Below, piece by piece: positions 34,401-42,744 of a DNA stretch of 64,000 bases. The DNA is from Bryobacter sp964387685 (GTDB lineage Bacteria > Acidobacteriota > Terriglobia > Bryobacterales > Bryobacteraceae). The stretch lies in NCBI GenBank assembly GCA_964387685.1, contig CAYLXK010000027.1, positions 1 through 64,000 on the forward strand. The letters are read 5' to 3'. The translations under genes and the position numbers were made by a program. The notes beneath the pieces are model-generated. The model saw only the letters and a program-made list of their open reading frames with translations. It had not been told where the DNA came from and did not search any database. Every line of letters starts with the position of its first letter. The stretch's first letter is position 1.

Positions 34401-34680
34401 GGGCAACCAGGGCACTTGCGGGCGCAATACATTCCGGATGCGGCAATTGGTGAACTGGGATTGGAGCTTTGGCAAGCAGTTTCGGCTCTTTGAGAGCGGC
34501 CCGCTGGGCAGCGGACCGATGGGCCTGGAGTTCCGCGCGGACCTCTTCAACATTTTCAACGTGCCGTTTTTGACGGCGACGGGGAACGAGTGGCGGACGC
34601 TATCGAGCCCGCAGTTTGGGTTGTTGAATGCGGCGGCGTCGGCACGGCGCTTGCAGATGTCGCTGCGGTTGACCTGGTAG
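31462..34680 (+). CDS. Oar-like TonB-dependent outer membrane protein, 1072 aa
   Basis: Signal peptide (MALFRLFPFFLLSLPLLAQ), carboxypeptidase-regulatory-like domain (about 20-105: RLDGTITDSSSASVPLATV, YRLEVSKAGFRTTTV), plug-like part with EYGVKASAQVLMVTKQGGNQ and NFLQNAALNARDYF, then a long barrel ending MSLRLTW. The C-terminal aromatic residue fits outer-membrane insertion. GGGG lies two bases before the ATG, so initiation may use a short Shine-Dalgarno sequence. It is monocistronic and convergent with a sulfatase/MFS pair, which may act on what this receptor imports; that link is only positional. Confidence 0.92.
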   Translation: MALFRLFPFFLLSLPLLAQYTTGRLDGTITDSSSASVPLATVKLTSTETNAAREAETAESGYFVFSGLAPGKYRLEVSKAGFRTTTVEAQVLISQASTVNLTLTPGDQPITLLVTAEAAPVLISNEPTRSSTRDRLEIEALPNLSRNVVNMISLAPGVQPTFNPRGGQLVTISGAQAGQISANGGRSKASAHYLDSVDANDWEFGGIALATQPTPDMMQEFKVLTNNWSAEYGVKASAQVLMVTKQGGNQLHGSAYNFLQNAALNARDYFDRTGNATPLRQNFFGFTAGGAIIKNRTFVFGGYEGRETRGAGSTVIANLPSAAARERVTDPSVRELLRLLPVPTSPTANPNVGTLASQLTSPSSSDQFIVRGDQMFGDKHTLSMRYYQNVGTAFNRLAGGVLPGFDATFDPVGRNAMVAHTWIIDAATTNEVRAAYGRSSALFSPEAEPVTPRFNVTGLLGFGTVNNWPQGRIFNVYNLNDNFTRVIGRHVIKAGFDLRHIQDNSVNDTNRRGVYTFPSLDAFLAGTLSNWTQVFGNTYRGFRTNFHGYYAQDDWKVTRSLTLNLGMRYEYQGGLREVNQLQAVLDPRLTGTIGQAGTGVLGAFRRESPAIEGNRTLLFAPRFGFAWNPGLGKMVVRGGYGIFYDSLIFNGLQAGRTTPPSNYTGTLAGAQFTGGNSLANLLAGTATIQQQLSSQVGGFGTLTNLGRVVSSLPFLRNPYAQHWSLGVQYQLASGLVADVSYIATKGTALTTYGPGNSVAQRPAPATSPADEAARLTMFQQAVARQNGPGNTRLDPRFNDVDLLRDNGSSVYHSFQAELRKSFSKGYTFRASYTWAKSLDNASDYSPGQNPTDSSFAQDQFNLSRERGVSNFDIPHRFALTHVWQLPFFSDRSKLTGKILGGWSFASINQFQSGIPATILAGTRLGILDINQDGNGVSGGDNTRANCGAGPDFILGNPATIPSLAERTGSGSVFRYTQPLLGNQGTCGRNTFRMRQLVNWDWSFGKQFRLFESGPLGSGPMGLEFRADLFNIFNVPFLTATGNEWRTLSSPQFGLLNAAASARRLQMSLRLTW

Positions 34681-34717
34681 CGGCGGCCTAGCGGGCAGGG
34701 ACCGAGAGAGCGGGGAC

Positions 34718-36133
34718 CTAGAAAGCCGGCACAAGTTGCCGGTGGGCGGCGAGTTCCGCAGGCGCTTTGGGAACACGAGCCAGATTGGTGAACTCATGTG
34801 GGTCTTTGGCGTGGTCGTAGAATTCTTCGGCCGTTTCGCCGTTATTGGCCTTCCAAAGGATGTAGCGGTAGCGCTCCGTCCGCACGGCGCGGCCTACAAT
34901 TGCGGCGGGCGCTGGGCTTTTGGGGCTGCTCTGGCCTTGGGTGAGAAACTGGCTGCGGGCGAAAGCGCGGAGTTTCGTTTTGGGGTTATCCAGCAGGGGG
35001 AGGAGCGATTGGCCATCGAGGCCGTCGGGTGGCGCAAGACCCGCCCAGGCGGCCAAAGTGGGATAGAGGTCCAAGGCTTCGACGAGAGATTTCGAAGACT
35101 TGCCGCGCGCCCGCATGCCGGGCATCGACAGCAGAAGAGGGATCCGGGTGGATTCTTCCATCAAACTTTGCTTCTGCCAGTGGGTATGCTCGCCGAGGCC
35201 CCAGCCGTGATCGCTCATAAAGGTGACCATGGTGTGGCTGCGGAGGCCGAGGCGGTCCAGGGCGGCGAGAACGCGGCCGAGTTGCTCGTCCATAAATGAG
35301 ATGGAGGCGTAATAGGCCCGTAGGGCGACGCGGCGGTCTTCGTCGTTCATGCCCATGTGGTTCCAAATGTTGCGGTTTGTGCGCGCCATGGCAGGAATGT
35401 CGTCGAGGTCGCCGGGCGGGTTGACGAAGCTGCGGATCTTGTCCAGGGGATAGAGATCGAAGAAGCGCGAAGGCGCGACGAAGGGCACGTGGGGCCTGAC
35501 GAAACCAAGGCCCAGAAAGAAGGGCTTTTCCCGGTGGGCCGACAGATGATCGATGGCCCGCTCGGCGGCATGGAAATCGGCCTGTTCGCTGGCATCGGGC
35601 GTCATGACGTACTGCATGGCCACGCCATCGCCGATCTGGGGGGTAATCTTGCGCCGTTCGCCGCGGCTGAGGTGTTCTTTGCCCGGGGGGCTGCCGTTGT
35701 GGGTCCAACTGGGAGCGTCCTGCCATTGGGCGGTGCCGACGGTTCCGGGGACGCCCATATGAAACATCTTGCCTTCGCGGATCGAAGAGTAGCCGTGGTT
35801 CTTAAAGAGTTGGGGCAAAGTGACGGCATCGGGGAGCGCGCTACGGAAGTCCGGGCCGTTGGTGAGCACGCGGGTCTTGTCCGGCAGCAGGCCAGTGAGG
35901 AAACTGGCGCGCGAAGGGGCGCAGAGGGGATGCTGACAGTAGGCGCGGTCCAAGCGCAAGCTTTCCCGGGCGAGGCGATCGAGGTTGGGAGTTTGGACGA
36001 TACGGTGGCCGTAGCAAGGAAGCGCGCCGCTGGCGAGATCGTCGCTGACGATGAAGAGGACGTTACGGGGCTTGGCTTGCGCCCGCAGGATGGCGGGGGC
36101 CAAAAGAAGGCTTCGTCTACTGAGCGAGGACAT
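34718..36133 (-). CDS. Exported sulfatase, 471 aa
   Basis: A type I sulfatase with the formylglycine motif CAPSRASFLTG (Cys71), which needs a maturase encoded elsewhere. The metal site is seen in NVLFIVSDDL at the start and FMSDHGWGLGEH in the C-terminal half. The leader (MSSLSRRSLLLAPAILRA) is Tat- or Sec-like, so the enzyme works outside the cytoplasm. Overall wording is close to iduronate-2-sulfatase-type enzymes, and the natural substrate is probably a sulfated sugar. It overlaps the upstream MFS gene by 17 bp and is co-expressed with it. Confidence 0.92.
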   Translation of the reverse strand: MSSLSRRSLLLAPAILRAQAKPRNVLFIVSDDLASGALPCYGHRIVQTPNLDRLARESLRLDRAYCQHPLCAPSRASFLTGLLPDKTRVLTNGPDFRSALPDAVTLPQLFKNHGYSSIREGKMFHMGVPGTVGTAQWQDAPSWTHNGSPPGKEHLSRGERRKITPQIGDGVAMQYVMTPDASEQADFHAAERAIDHLSAHREKPFFLGLGFVRPHVPFVAPSRFFDLYPLDKIRSFVNPPGDLDDIPAMARTNRNIWNHMGMNDEDRRVALRAYYASISFMDEQLGRVLAALDRLGLRSHTMVTFMSDHGWGLGEHTHWQKQSLMEESTRIPLLLSMPGMRARGKSSKSLVEALDLYPTLAAWAGLAPPDGLDGQSLLPLLDNPKTKLRAFARSQFLTQGQSSPKSPAPAAIVGRAVRTERYRYILWKANNGETAEEFYDHAKDPHEFTNLARVPKAPAELAAHRQLVPAF

Positions 36134-37304
36134 TTTTTCGTTGCTCCTTCATCCAAACCACGGCGAACACGACACAGACGGCGATGGGGAGAATGGTGAC
36201 CGTACGCAAGGCGGCGGCGGGGCCGGACTCGTCGTAGACGCGGCCAATCAAGGGGACGGCGAAGGAGTTGCTCAGCATGCCGGTGCCGCCCATGAGAGCG
36301 AGCAGGAAGCCGCCGCCACGCGGGAAGCGTTCCGCGGTGATGCCGAGCATGGTGGGCCAGAGATACGTTACGCCGATGGCAAAGGCGCCGGAGGCGGCCA
36401 GCGTCGCCGCCGCGCCCGAAGCCAGGCTGAGCGCGTAGAGGCTAACGGCGGCCAGGCCGGTTGAGATCATCATGAGCTGCACGCTGCCGATGCGGGCGAA
36501 GACCCATTCGCTGGCGGCGCGGCCGGCGGCCATGATGCCGCTGACCCAGACGAGAAGGGCGATGCCGGGGAGTTCCGTGGTTTTGGACAGGATGGAGGGG
36601 ATCCATTGGTTGGGGCCGAGCTCGGTGGCCGCCGTGAGCACCATGCAGCCGAGGAAGAGCAGAAACATGGGGCGCAGGGCTTCGCGGTAGATGTCGCTGA
36701 GGGTGAGGCCGCTTTCGACGGCCTCCGTGCGGGGGAAGGGAAGGCGGAAGAGGAGCCAGCCGTAGGCGAGCGTGGGGATGAGGATGAGGCTTGTTTTCCA
36801 GCGCCAATCGACGCCTTGCCCCGTGAGGGCCCAGGCGAGAAGGCCGCCGATGACAATGCCGCCGGGAAACCACAGGTGGAGGATGTTGAGCTTTTCGACT
36901 TTCTTCTCAGGGTAGAGCGTGGCGGCGAGGGGATTAATGGCGGCTTCGACCAGGCCGTTGGCGACGCCGATGGCGAGCGTGGCGAAGTAGAGGCTCCAGA
37001 AGCCCTGGGAGGCCATGGTGCCGATGACGCCCAGGAGGTGCATGACGAAGGCGCCGCCGAGGAGCGGCTTCATGCCGATGCGGTCGCACAAGGGTCCGCC
37101 AAAGATCATGGCGAGGGTGAAGCCCCAAAAGGCGGTGGAGGCCGTCCAGCCGATTTCCTGCTTGGAGAGTGCGAAGTCCGCGGCCTGCATATCGAAGACG
37201 TCGGCGCGGATGGCAAAGCAAAGGGCGGTGGCGATGAGGGAGAGGCAACTGCCGAGGAAGAGCTGGCTGCGTTGCTGGGGGGTGAGCGTGCTGGCGGAGA
37301 TCAC
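36117..37304 (-). CDS. MFS transporter, sugar-type, 395 aa
   Basis: Twelve hydrophobic helices are visible with the loop motif GGPLCDRIGMKPLLGGAF between helices 2 and 3. The layout, including HLWFPGGIVIGGLL in the middle, resembles the FucP/sugar branch of MFS proteins. The start is GTG at 37304, with TACAAA preceded by TG ending seven bases upstream, suggesting a leaderless mRNA. It probably imports the sugar released by the sulfatase that follows and overlaps it. Confidence 0.88.
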   Translation of the reverse strand: MISASTLTPQQRSQLFLGSCLSLIATALCFAIRADVFDMQAADFALSKQEIGWTASTAFWGFTLAMIFGGPLCDRIGMKPLLGGAFVMHLLGVIGTMASQGFWSLYFATLAIGVANGLVEAAINPLAATLYPEKKVEKLNILHLWFPGGIVIGGLLAWALTGQGVDWRWKTSLILIPTLAYGWLLFRLPFPRTEAVESGLTLSDIYREALRPMFLLFLGCMVLTAATELGPNQWIPSILSKTTELPGIALLVWVSGIMAAGRAASEWVFARIGSVQLMMISTGLAAVSLYALSLASGAAATLAASGAFAIGVTYLWPTMLGITAERFPRGGGFLLALMGGTGMLSNSFAVPLIGRVYDESGPAAALRTVTILPIAVCVVFAVVWMKEQRKNVLAQ

Positions 37305-37347
37305 AGGGACTTTTGTATCACTGTTGGCCCGCGGGGCCGGGCAAGAT

Positions 37348-38133
37348 CTAGCGGGGCGCGTGTTTGCGCAGGAAGTCGAGGGTGGTGCGCAGGGTGTCGG
37401 CGTATTGGGCGCGGTTGGAGAAAAGGCCGTTGTGGCCGTCGGGATAGTATTTCGTTTCGACGGTCTTGCCGGCCTTGCGCGCGGCGGTGGCGAAGTCCTT
37501 GGCCATATGGATAGAGGTCATGGGGGAGCCGCCATCGGAGGGGTCGTCTTTCTCGCCGTGCAGCAGCAGAAGGGGAGCCTCGATCGCGCGGGCCCTGAGG
37601 GCGTGCTCAGGCGGATAGGCGCCGGAATTGAGCACCAGAGCGTTGGCCGCGCCACCGGAGATCGCGTAGAACAGGGAAGCTCCCGCGCCGCGCGAGTGGC
37701 CAAACAAAGCGATCCAGTGGGGGCGCGCGCCGGGTATGTGCGTGGCCGCGCTAACGAGGTGACGAAGGACGCGTTGGGCCTCGGGCGTGTCACCACGCGC
37801 GGCAGGCGGCGATTCCGGGCAGGCGATGTTGGTGATGAAGCGTTGTCCGGGGCCAGAGCCACCGTTGAACCAGCAAGGCGCGATGGCGAGGAAGCCTCCG
37901 GCGGCGAGATCTTCCGCAAGCTGGACGTACTCGTGACCGAAGCCGTGGCTGCCGTGAAGCAGCAGCACGACGGGAAAGGGACCACGGCCGGGAGGGCGGG
38001 CGACTACGGCGCGGATGCTATAGGAATCGAAGCCATTGAATTGGGTCCAGCTTGTTTCGACCGGACCCGCCGCGGGGGCACTGCAGCAAAGTATCAAGAA
38101 GATTGCGGCGAAGGCCGCCGCCAGCTTGCGCAT
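37348..38133 (-). CDS. Dienelactone hydrolase-like alpha/beta hydrolase, secreted, 261 aa
   Basis: Signal peptide (MRKLAAAFAAIFLILCCSAPA) followed by an alpha/beta hydrolase: oxyanion strand FPVVLLLHGSHGFG, nucleophile elbow LFGHSRGAGASL (Ser), acid in LLLHGEKDDP and the histidine in YPDGHNGLF. The start at 38133 overlaps the DUF1501 stop by one base (TGATG), so it is coupled to that gene. The frame stays open upstream but only as antisense-type low-complexity sequence. Ester or lactone substrates are likely; the specific one is unknown. Confidence 0.88.
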   Translation of the reverse strand: MRKLAAAFAAIFLILCCSAPAAGPVETSWTQFNGFDSYSIRAVVARPPGRGPFPVVLLLHGSHGFGHEYVQLAEDLAAGGFLAIAPCWFNGGSGPGQRFITNIACPESPPAARGDTPEAQRVLRHLVSAATHIPGARPHWIALFGHSRGAGASLFYAISGGAANALVLNSGAYPPEHALRARAIEAPLLLLHGEKDDPSDGGSPMTSIHMAKDFATAARKAGKTVETKYYPDGHNGLFSNRAQYADTLRTTLDFLRKHAPR

Positions 38134-39563
38134 CAGACGATTTCTTTGATCACGTTGCCTTCGACCTCGGTGAGGCGCTCCTTGCGGCCGAGGTGCATAT
38201 AGCTGAGGGCGTTCTGGTTGAGGCCCATCTGGTGGAGGATCGTGGTGTGGATGTCGCGGAAGTGGACGGGCTTGTCGACGGCCTTCAGGCCGATCTCGTC
38301 GGTGGCGCCATATACGGTGCCGCCCTTGATGCCGCCGCCGGCCATCCACATGGAGAAGCCGAGGTTGTGATGGTCGCGGCCCTTGTTGCCCTGGCTTTCG
38401 GGGCTGCGGCCGAATTCGCCACCCCAGACGACCAGCGTGTCTTCGAGCATGCCGCGTTGCTTCAAGTCCTGGAGCAGGGCGGCCACCGGTTGATCGGTCT
38501 GGATGGCCATGCGGAGGTGGTTCTCTTCAATGTCGTCGTGAGCGTCCCACTGGAGGTTGCCAGGACCGCCGCCGGAGACGACGGTGACGAAGCGCACGCC
38601 TTTTTCAACCAAGCGCCGCGCGAGAAGGCAGCGGCGGCCGTAATCGTCGGTGGGCTCTTTGCCGACGCCGTACATCTCGCGCGTGGCTTCGCTTTCCTTA
38701 GAGAGGTCGAAGACCTCCGGGGCTTCCATCTGCATCTTGAAGGCGAGGTCGTAGGCCGAGATGCGGGCTTCGAGTTCGGAATCTTCGCCTTGGATGCCGG
38801 CGCGATTGAGGGCGTTGATGTACTTGACGGTCTTCGAGCGCTCCTCGATTTTGACGCCTTCGGGCAGACCGAGATTGAGCACAGGCTTCGAGCCCGGACG
38901 CAGCGTGGTGGGCTGATAGACGGCGGGCAGGAAGCCATGCATGTACATGGGCTGGCCGGCCTCCAGGGCGCCATCGGGATCGGGCAGCACGCAATAGGCC
39001 GGCAGGCTGTCGCTCTCCGTGCCCAAGCCGTAAATGAGCCAGGAGCCCATCGAAGGGAAGCCGGGGATAATGCGGCCGGTCATCAATTGATACTGCGCGG
39101 CGGAGTGGACCACCATGTCGGCATGGCAACTGCGGATGACGGCCATGTCGTCGACGAACTGCGCGGTGCGGGGCAGAAGGTCCGAGACTTCGATGCCGCT
39201 CTTGCCATAGCGCTGGAAGGTACGCTTGGTGCCCAGCAACTTCGCGTCGTTGGTGACGAACTGGTACTTGGCTTCGCCGAATTCGGCGGGGCGCTTCTGG
39301 CCGTGGAGCTTGTTGAGGAGCGGCTTGGGGTCGAAGGTCTCCATGTGGCTGGGACCGCCGGCCATGAAGAGGAAGATCATGCGCTTGGCTTTGGCGGCAT
39401 GGTGGGGGGCCTTGGGGGCAAGGGGGTTAAACTTGGCGGCGGCTTGGAGGTCGAGGGCGCTGAAGCCGAGGGCTCCCATGCCGCAGAAGGCGTCGGTCAA
39501 GAACTCGCGGCGGTTGCGCGTCCAGCGGAGGTGCCCATCATCAAATTTACTGTTAGTCGACAT
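38133..39563 (-). CDS. DUF1501 family protein with Tat leader, 476 aa
   Basis: The twin-arginine leader (RNRREFLTDAFCGMGALGF) precedes KRMIFLFMAGGPSHMETFDPK, the DUF1501 hallmark. Later segments such as VVSGGGPGNLQWDAHDD and DTLVVWGGEFGRSPES place it in the alkaline-phosphatase/sulfatase-like superfamily, although no activity is proven for DUF1501. It overlaps the DUF1553 gene by 11 bp, the standard pairing in planctomycetes and acidobacteria. The pair is thought to act at the cell surface on complex substrates. Confidence 0.92.
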   Translation of the reverse strand: MSTNSKFDDGHLRWTRNRREFLTDAFCGMGALGFSALDLQAAAKFNPLAPKAPHHAAKAKRMIFLFMAGGPSHMETFDPKPLLNKLHGQKRPAEFGEAKYQFVTNDAKLLGTKRTFQRYGKSGIEVSDLLPRTAQFVDDMAVIRSCHADMVVHSAAQYQLMTGRIIPGFPSMGSWLIYGLGTESDSLPAYCVLPDPDGALEAGQPMYMHGFLPAVYQPTTLRPGSKPVLNLGLPEGVKIEERSKTVKYINALNRAGIQGEDSELEARISAYDLAFKMQMEAPEVFDLSKESEATREMYGVGKEPTDDYGRRCLLARRLVEKGVRFVTVVSGGGPGNLQWDAHDDIEENHLRMAIQTDQPVAALLQDLKQRGMLEDTLVVWGGEFGRSPESQGNKGRDHHNLGFSMWMAGGGIKGGTVYGATDEIGLKAVDKPVHFRDIHTTILHQMGLNQNALSYMHLGRKERLTEVEGNVIKEIV

Positions 39564-41490
39564 ACATGAATCCGTTCAGGTTGAGGAGGGCGAGGGCGAA
39601 CTCGCGCGGGGAGACGCTCGAGACCATTTCGAGGGCTACTTTGCGCTCGTTGAGATTGGGCAGGCGGCCGGCGGCCAGGCGATAGCCTTCATTCACCATT
39701 TTCAGCTTGCTGCCTTTGCTGATCGCGGTGAGGCGGGCGGCCAGAGCTTCGGCCTGTTGGTTGGCGAAGTCGCCGTTCAAGAGCTCCAGGGCTTGCGGGG
39801 CGTGCGTGGAGGTTTCGCGGCGGGCGCAACTGACGGCCGAATCCGGCGCGTCAAAGACTTCCATCATGGGCAGATGCAGATTGCGCTTCACGATCAGGTA
39901 GACGCTGCGGCGCTTGTGCTCGGAGGGGTCGGGATGCGGCTGCCATTGAGTGGGCTTGTAGAGAGCGTTGACGAGTTCCTTATCGATGGGCACCATGATC
40001 GAGGGGCCGCCCAGCTTGAGGTTAAGGTTGCCGGCCACGGCCAGCATGGCGTCGCGGACTTCTTCGGCTTCGAGGCGGCGGCGAGACCACTTCCAGAGCA
40101 GCTTGTTCTCGGGGTCGATTTCCTGGGCTTTGGCGTTGACGGTGCTGGAGGCTTGCTTCCAGGTGGCGCTATTGAGGATGAGGCGGTGGATGTGCTTGGT
40201 GGAATAGCCGTGGGCAACGAACTCGTTGGCCAGGTAGTCGAGCAACTCGGGATGCGAGGGACGGGCGCCCATGCGGCCGAAATCGTTGGGAGTCGAGACG
40301 ATGCCTTTGCCGAAGTGGTAGTGCCATATGCGATTCACCATCACGCGGGCGGTGAGGGGATTGTCTGGGGAAGTGATCCACTGCGCGAGCTTGGTGCGGG
40401 GCTTGTCGAGCGTGCCCTCTTCCGGCGTGCCTTCGGGCAGCAGAATACCCAAGGGACGCATGCCGACGCGGTCGCCCTTGGCCGAGTAATCGCCGCGGGC
40501 GAGCAGGTGCATGGGCGCGGCCTTGCTCATGTCGGAATTGACCGTGAAGACGGTGGGTGGCGCGGGGGGCTTGGAGGCTTCGAGCTTTTCGATCTTTTGC
40601 GCGATCTCGCCCTTATCGCCTTCTCCCTTGAGCTTCATTTCGCCCTGGAGGCGTTTGATCTCGGCGTCGATGGGCTTGATCTTGGCTTCCCAGGATTTGA
40701 GGTCGCCCGCGGGGCTGAGAGGGAAATCCTTGTCGAGGGTGCCCGAGAAGTAGGCTTGCATCCGGTAGTAATCGCTTTGACGGATGGGATCGAACTTGTG
40801 ATCGTGGCAGCGCGCGCAGCCGAGCGTGACGCCGAGGAAAGCGGCGCCAACGGCGTTGGTCATTTCCGTCAGTACTTCGTTGCGCGAACTGGCCACTTCC
40901 TGGTTGCCCGCGTTTTTGCGCAGGGGGCCGAGGCGATTAAAGCCCGCGGCAATGAGGCTCTCTTGTTCCTGGGGGGCGAATTCATCGCCTGCGAGTTGTT
41001 CAAGCAAGAACTTGTCGTAAGGCTTGTCGTTCTGGAAGGCGCGGATGACGTAGTCGCGGTAGCGCCAGGCCTCAAGGCGATGCGTGTCGTATTCGAAACC
41101 GTCGGTTTCGGCAAAGCGTACGACGTCGAGCCAATGCTGGCCCCACCGCTCACCGTATTGCGGAGATTCCAGCAATTGATTTACGAGCTTCGGCCACGCG
41201 TCGGCGCGCTTGTCATTTACAAAAGCATCGATTTGGGCGGGGGTGGGAGGAAGGCCGGTGAGATCGAAATAGAGGCGGCGGACGAGGACCGATTTAGGCG
41301 CGGCGGGCGATGGCGCCAGGCCGGCCTTCTGGAGGCGGGCGGCCACCAGCGAGTCGATCGTGCCTTTTGCGTCGGCGCGAGGTTGGAAGGCCCAATGGCG
41401 CTTCTCGGCGGGAGTGTACTTGCCAAGGGGCGCGACGTTGGCCGCAAAAAGCGCGATGCTGAGGATGGGTATAACGATGGGGCGGTACAC
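39553..41490 (-). CDS. DUF1549/DUF1553 protein with CXXCH motif, 645 aa
   Basis: The N-terminal DUF1549 part includes LVRRLYFDLTGLPPTPAQID and SPQYGERWGQHWLD, and contains CARCHDHKFDPI (Cys225, Cys228, His229), a c-type heme-like CXXCH site conserved in this family. The C-terminal DUF1553 part includes RVMVNRIWHYHFGKGIV and LILNSATWKQASS. Family members are often 800-1000 aa with an extra N-terminal cytochrome domain; here that domain is absent. The start is GTG at 41490, and a short hydrophobic leader follows. It forms an operon with DUF1501 and the hydrolase. Confidence 0.92.
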   Translation of the reverse strand: MYRPIVIPILSIALFAANVAPLGKYTPAEKRHWAFQPRADAKGTIDSLVAARLQKAGLAPSPAAPKSVLVRRLYFDLTGLPPTPAQIDAFVNDKRADAWPKLVNQLLESPQYGERWGQHWLDVVRFAETDGFEYDTHRLEAWRYRDYVIRAFQNDKPYDKFLLEQLAGDEFAPQEQESLIAAGFNRLGPLRKNAGNQEVASSRNEVLTEMTNAVGAAFLGVTLGCARCHDHKFDPIRQSDYYRMQAYFSGTLDKDFPLSPAGDLKSWEAKIKPIDAEIKRLQGEMKLKGEGDKGEIAQKIEKLEASKPPAPPTVFTVNSDMSKAAPMHLLARGDYSAKGDRVGMRPLGILLPEGTPEEGTLDKPRTKLAQWITSPDNPLTARVMVNRIWHYHFGKGIVSTPNDFGRMGARPSHPELLDYLANEFVAHGYSTKHIHRLILNSATWKQASSTVNAKAQEIDPENKLLWKWSRRRLEAEEVRDAMLAVAGNLNLKLGGPSIMVPIDKELVNALYKPTQWQPHPDPSEHKRRSVYLIVKRNLHLPMMEVFDAPDSAVSCARRETSTHAPQALELLNGDFANQQAEALAARLTAISKGSKLKMVNEGYRLAAGRLPNLNERKVALEMVSSVSPREFALALLNLNGFMYVD

Positions 41491-41552
41491 GATTGCTTGT
41501 GGTCATCCTATCCAACCCATTAAAGGAATTCAAGGCCAAGGAGTTTAAGGCT

Positions 41553-41984
41553 ATGCTGGCGGACCTGGTGCTGTCGATCACGCTGTTGGAGAAGGACTCT
41601 GCGCTCGCGGCGCTAGGAGAACGGATCTCTTCGGCTTGCCACGCGGTAAGGGCGGAGCATGCCTCGGTAGAATTGAGCTGGGGAAGGGCAGTGGCTGCGT
41701 CGAGCGTACGGGCGCTGCCTTCTGCAAGCGACGAGAAGCAATTCTACGCGGCGTGGTTGAAGACGAAGTACGCCTACCAGATCGGGAAGTTGAACGAGGC
41801 CTACGGCACGGAGTTCACCTCGTTCACCGACTTGACGGAGAGCGACTTCCGAAGTCTGGACGAAAGGCGCGCGGCGGTCGTAGGCGATGACAAAGCATTC
41901 TGGGCCGACTATGAGGCCTATGTGGCTTCCCGCACCGAGGAGGCTTGCGGGCGCAAGGTCGAGTGGAAGCGCAAGCGGACATAG
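41553..41984 (+). CDS. Hypothetical protein with glycosidase-like segment, 143 aa
   Basis: AAGGAG nine bases before the ATG at 41553 is the best ribosome binding site seen in this region and fixes the start. The protein is soluble and helical. Residues about 68-100 (AAWLKTKYAYQIGKLNEAYG, then TEFTSFTDL) recall the conserved loop of GH42-like enzymes where a long helix precedes 'LN.A.GT.F.SF'. The rest of a glycosidase is missing, so it could be a remnant or an unrelated small protein. Its last 67 bases overlap the methyltransferase gene on the other strand. Confidence 0.6.
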   Translation: MLADLVLSITLLEKDSALAALGERISSACHAVRAEHASVELSWGRAVAASSVRALPSASDEKQFYAAWLKTKYAYQIGKLNEAYGTEFTSFTDLTESDFRSLDERRAAVVGDDKAFWADYEAYVASRTEEACGRKVEWKRKRT

Positions 41985-42685
41985 TCGGCGGTCCAGTTGC
42001 CTTGGGTGTCGCGAAGGCTGGGTTCGAGGAGGCTCAGGGCCGTAGCCAGCACCTCGGATTGGTGGGGTTTAGGGAGATGTTTAACCCAGGGACGAGCAAA
42101 AGTCTCCAGCCACGCGGACATGCCGGCGGGGATGGGAGTGGGGCGCGGAATTAGGGCGATAGATAGGGTGTCGAAGCCCGCGTGATCGAGCGTGGTGCGG
42201 AATTCCTCGGGCGTAGGGTAATACCAGGCAAAGCCGTCTTCGGGCAGGCGGTGAATCTGCAGAGCGCCATGAAGCGCGGTGACGATGGCGGCGACGTTGC
42301 CGAAGCCTCCGAACTCGCCTACGAAACGGCCGCCGGGTTGTAGATGCTTCGCGACGCAACCGAGCACGGCGGAGATATCGTGCGACCAGTGCAGGACCGC
42401 GTTGGTGAAGACAGCATCGAACTTGCGGCCTAGGTCGAAGGAGTGCATGTCGTGCGGGTGGACTGTGAGGCCCAAGGCGCGGGCGGCCTCGACCATGGAA
42501 TCCGAGGCGTCAATGCCGACTACATGGCCGGGGATTTTTAGCGTGAGGGCGCCATCGCCGCAGCCAAGGTCGAGGATGTGTTCGTGCGGTTGGGCGGCGA
42601 GCAGGTCGAGTACCGGCGCGCCTAAGTCTGAGACGAAACGGGCGTTGGCATCGTACTGGATGGCGTTCCACTCGTGGGAGGGCAT
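41918..42685 (-). CDS. Class I SAM-dependent methyltransferase, 255 aa
   Basis: The glycine-rich SAM motif HILDLGCGDGALTLKI is followed by VVGIDASDSMVEAA, FDAVFTNAVLHWSHD and LQPGGRFVGEFGG. The layout resembles trans-aconitate methyltransferase-type enzymes and plant-like small-molecule methyltransferases. The start at 42685 (MPSHEWNAIQYDANA) is chosen by similarity; the frame stays open upstream. No partner gene indicates the acceptor. It is convergent with the small gene at 41553-41984 and overlaps it by 67 bp. Confidence 0.88.
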   Translation of the reverse strand: MPSHEWNAIQYDANARFVSDLGAPVLDLLAAQPHEHILDLGCGDGALTLKIPGHVVGIDASDSMVEAARALGLTVHPHDMHSFDLGRKFDAVFTNAVLHWSHDISAVLGCVAKHLQPGGRFVGEFGGFGNVAAIVTALHGALQIHRLPEDGFAWYYPTPEEFRTTLDHAGFDTLSIALIPRPTPIPAGMSAWLETFARPWVKHLPKPHQSEVLATALSLLEPSLRDTQGNWTADYVRLRFHSTLRPQASSVREAT

Positions 42686-42744
42686 AAGCGGATTATCGCC
42701 TTCTCGGAGGGAAATGTGCCGAACGGGACTAAGCTGGTGACTAA

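Noticed and set aside
39226..41523. Long plus-strand open frame of 765 codons
   Set aside because: It is the antisense of the DUF1501 and DUF1553 genes; GC-rich antisense frames stay open by composition and the translation has no domain.
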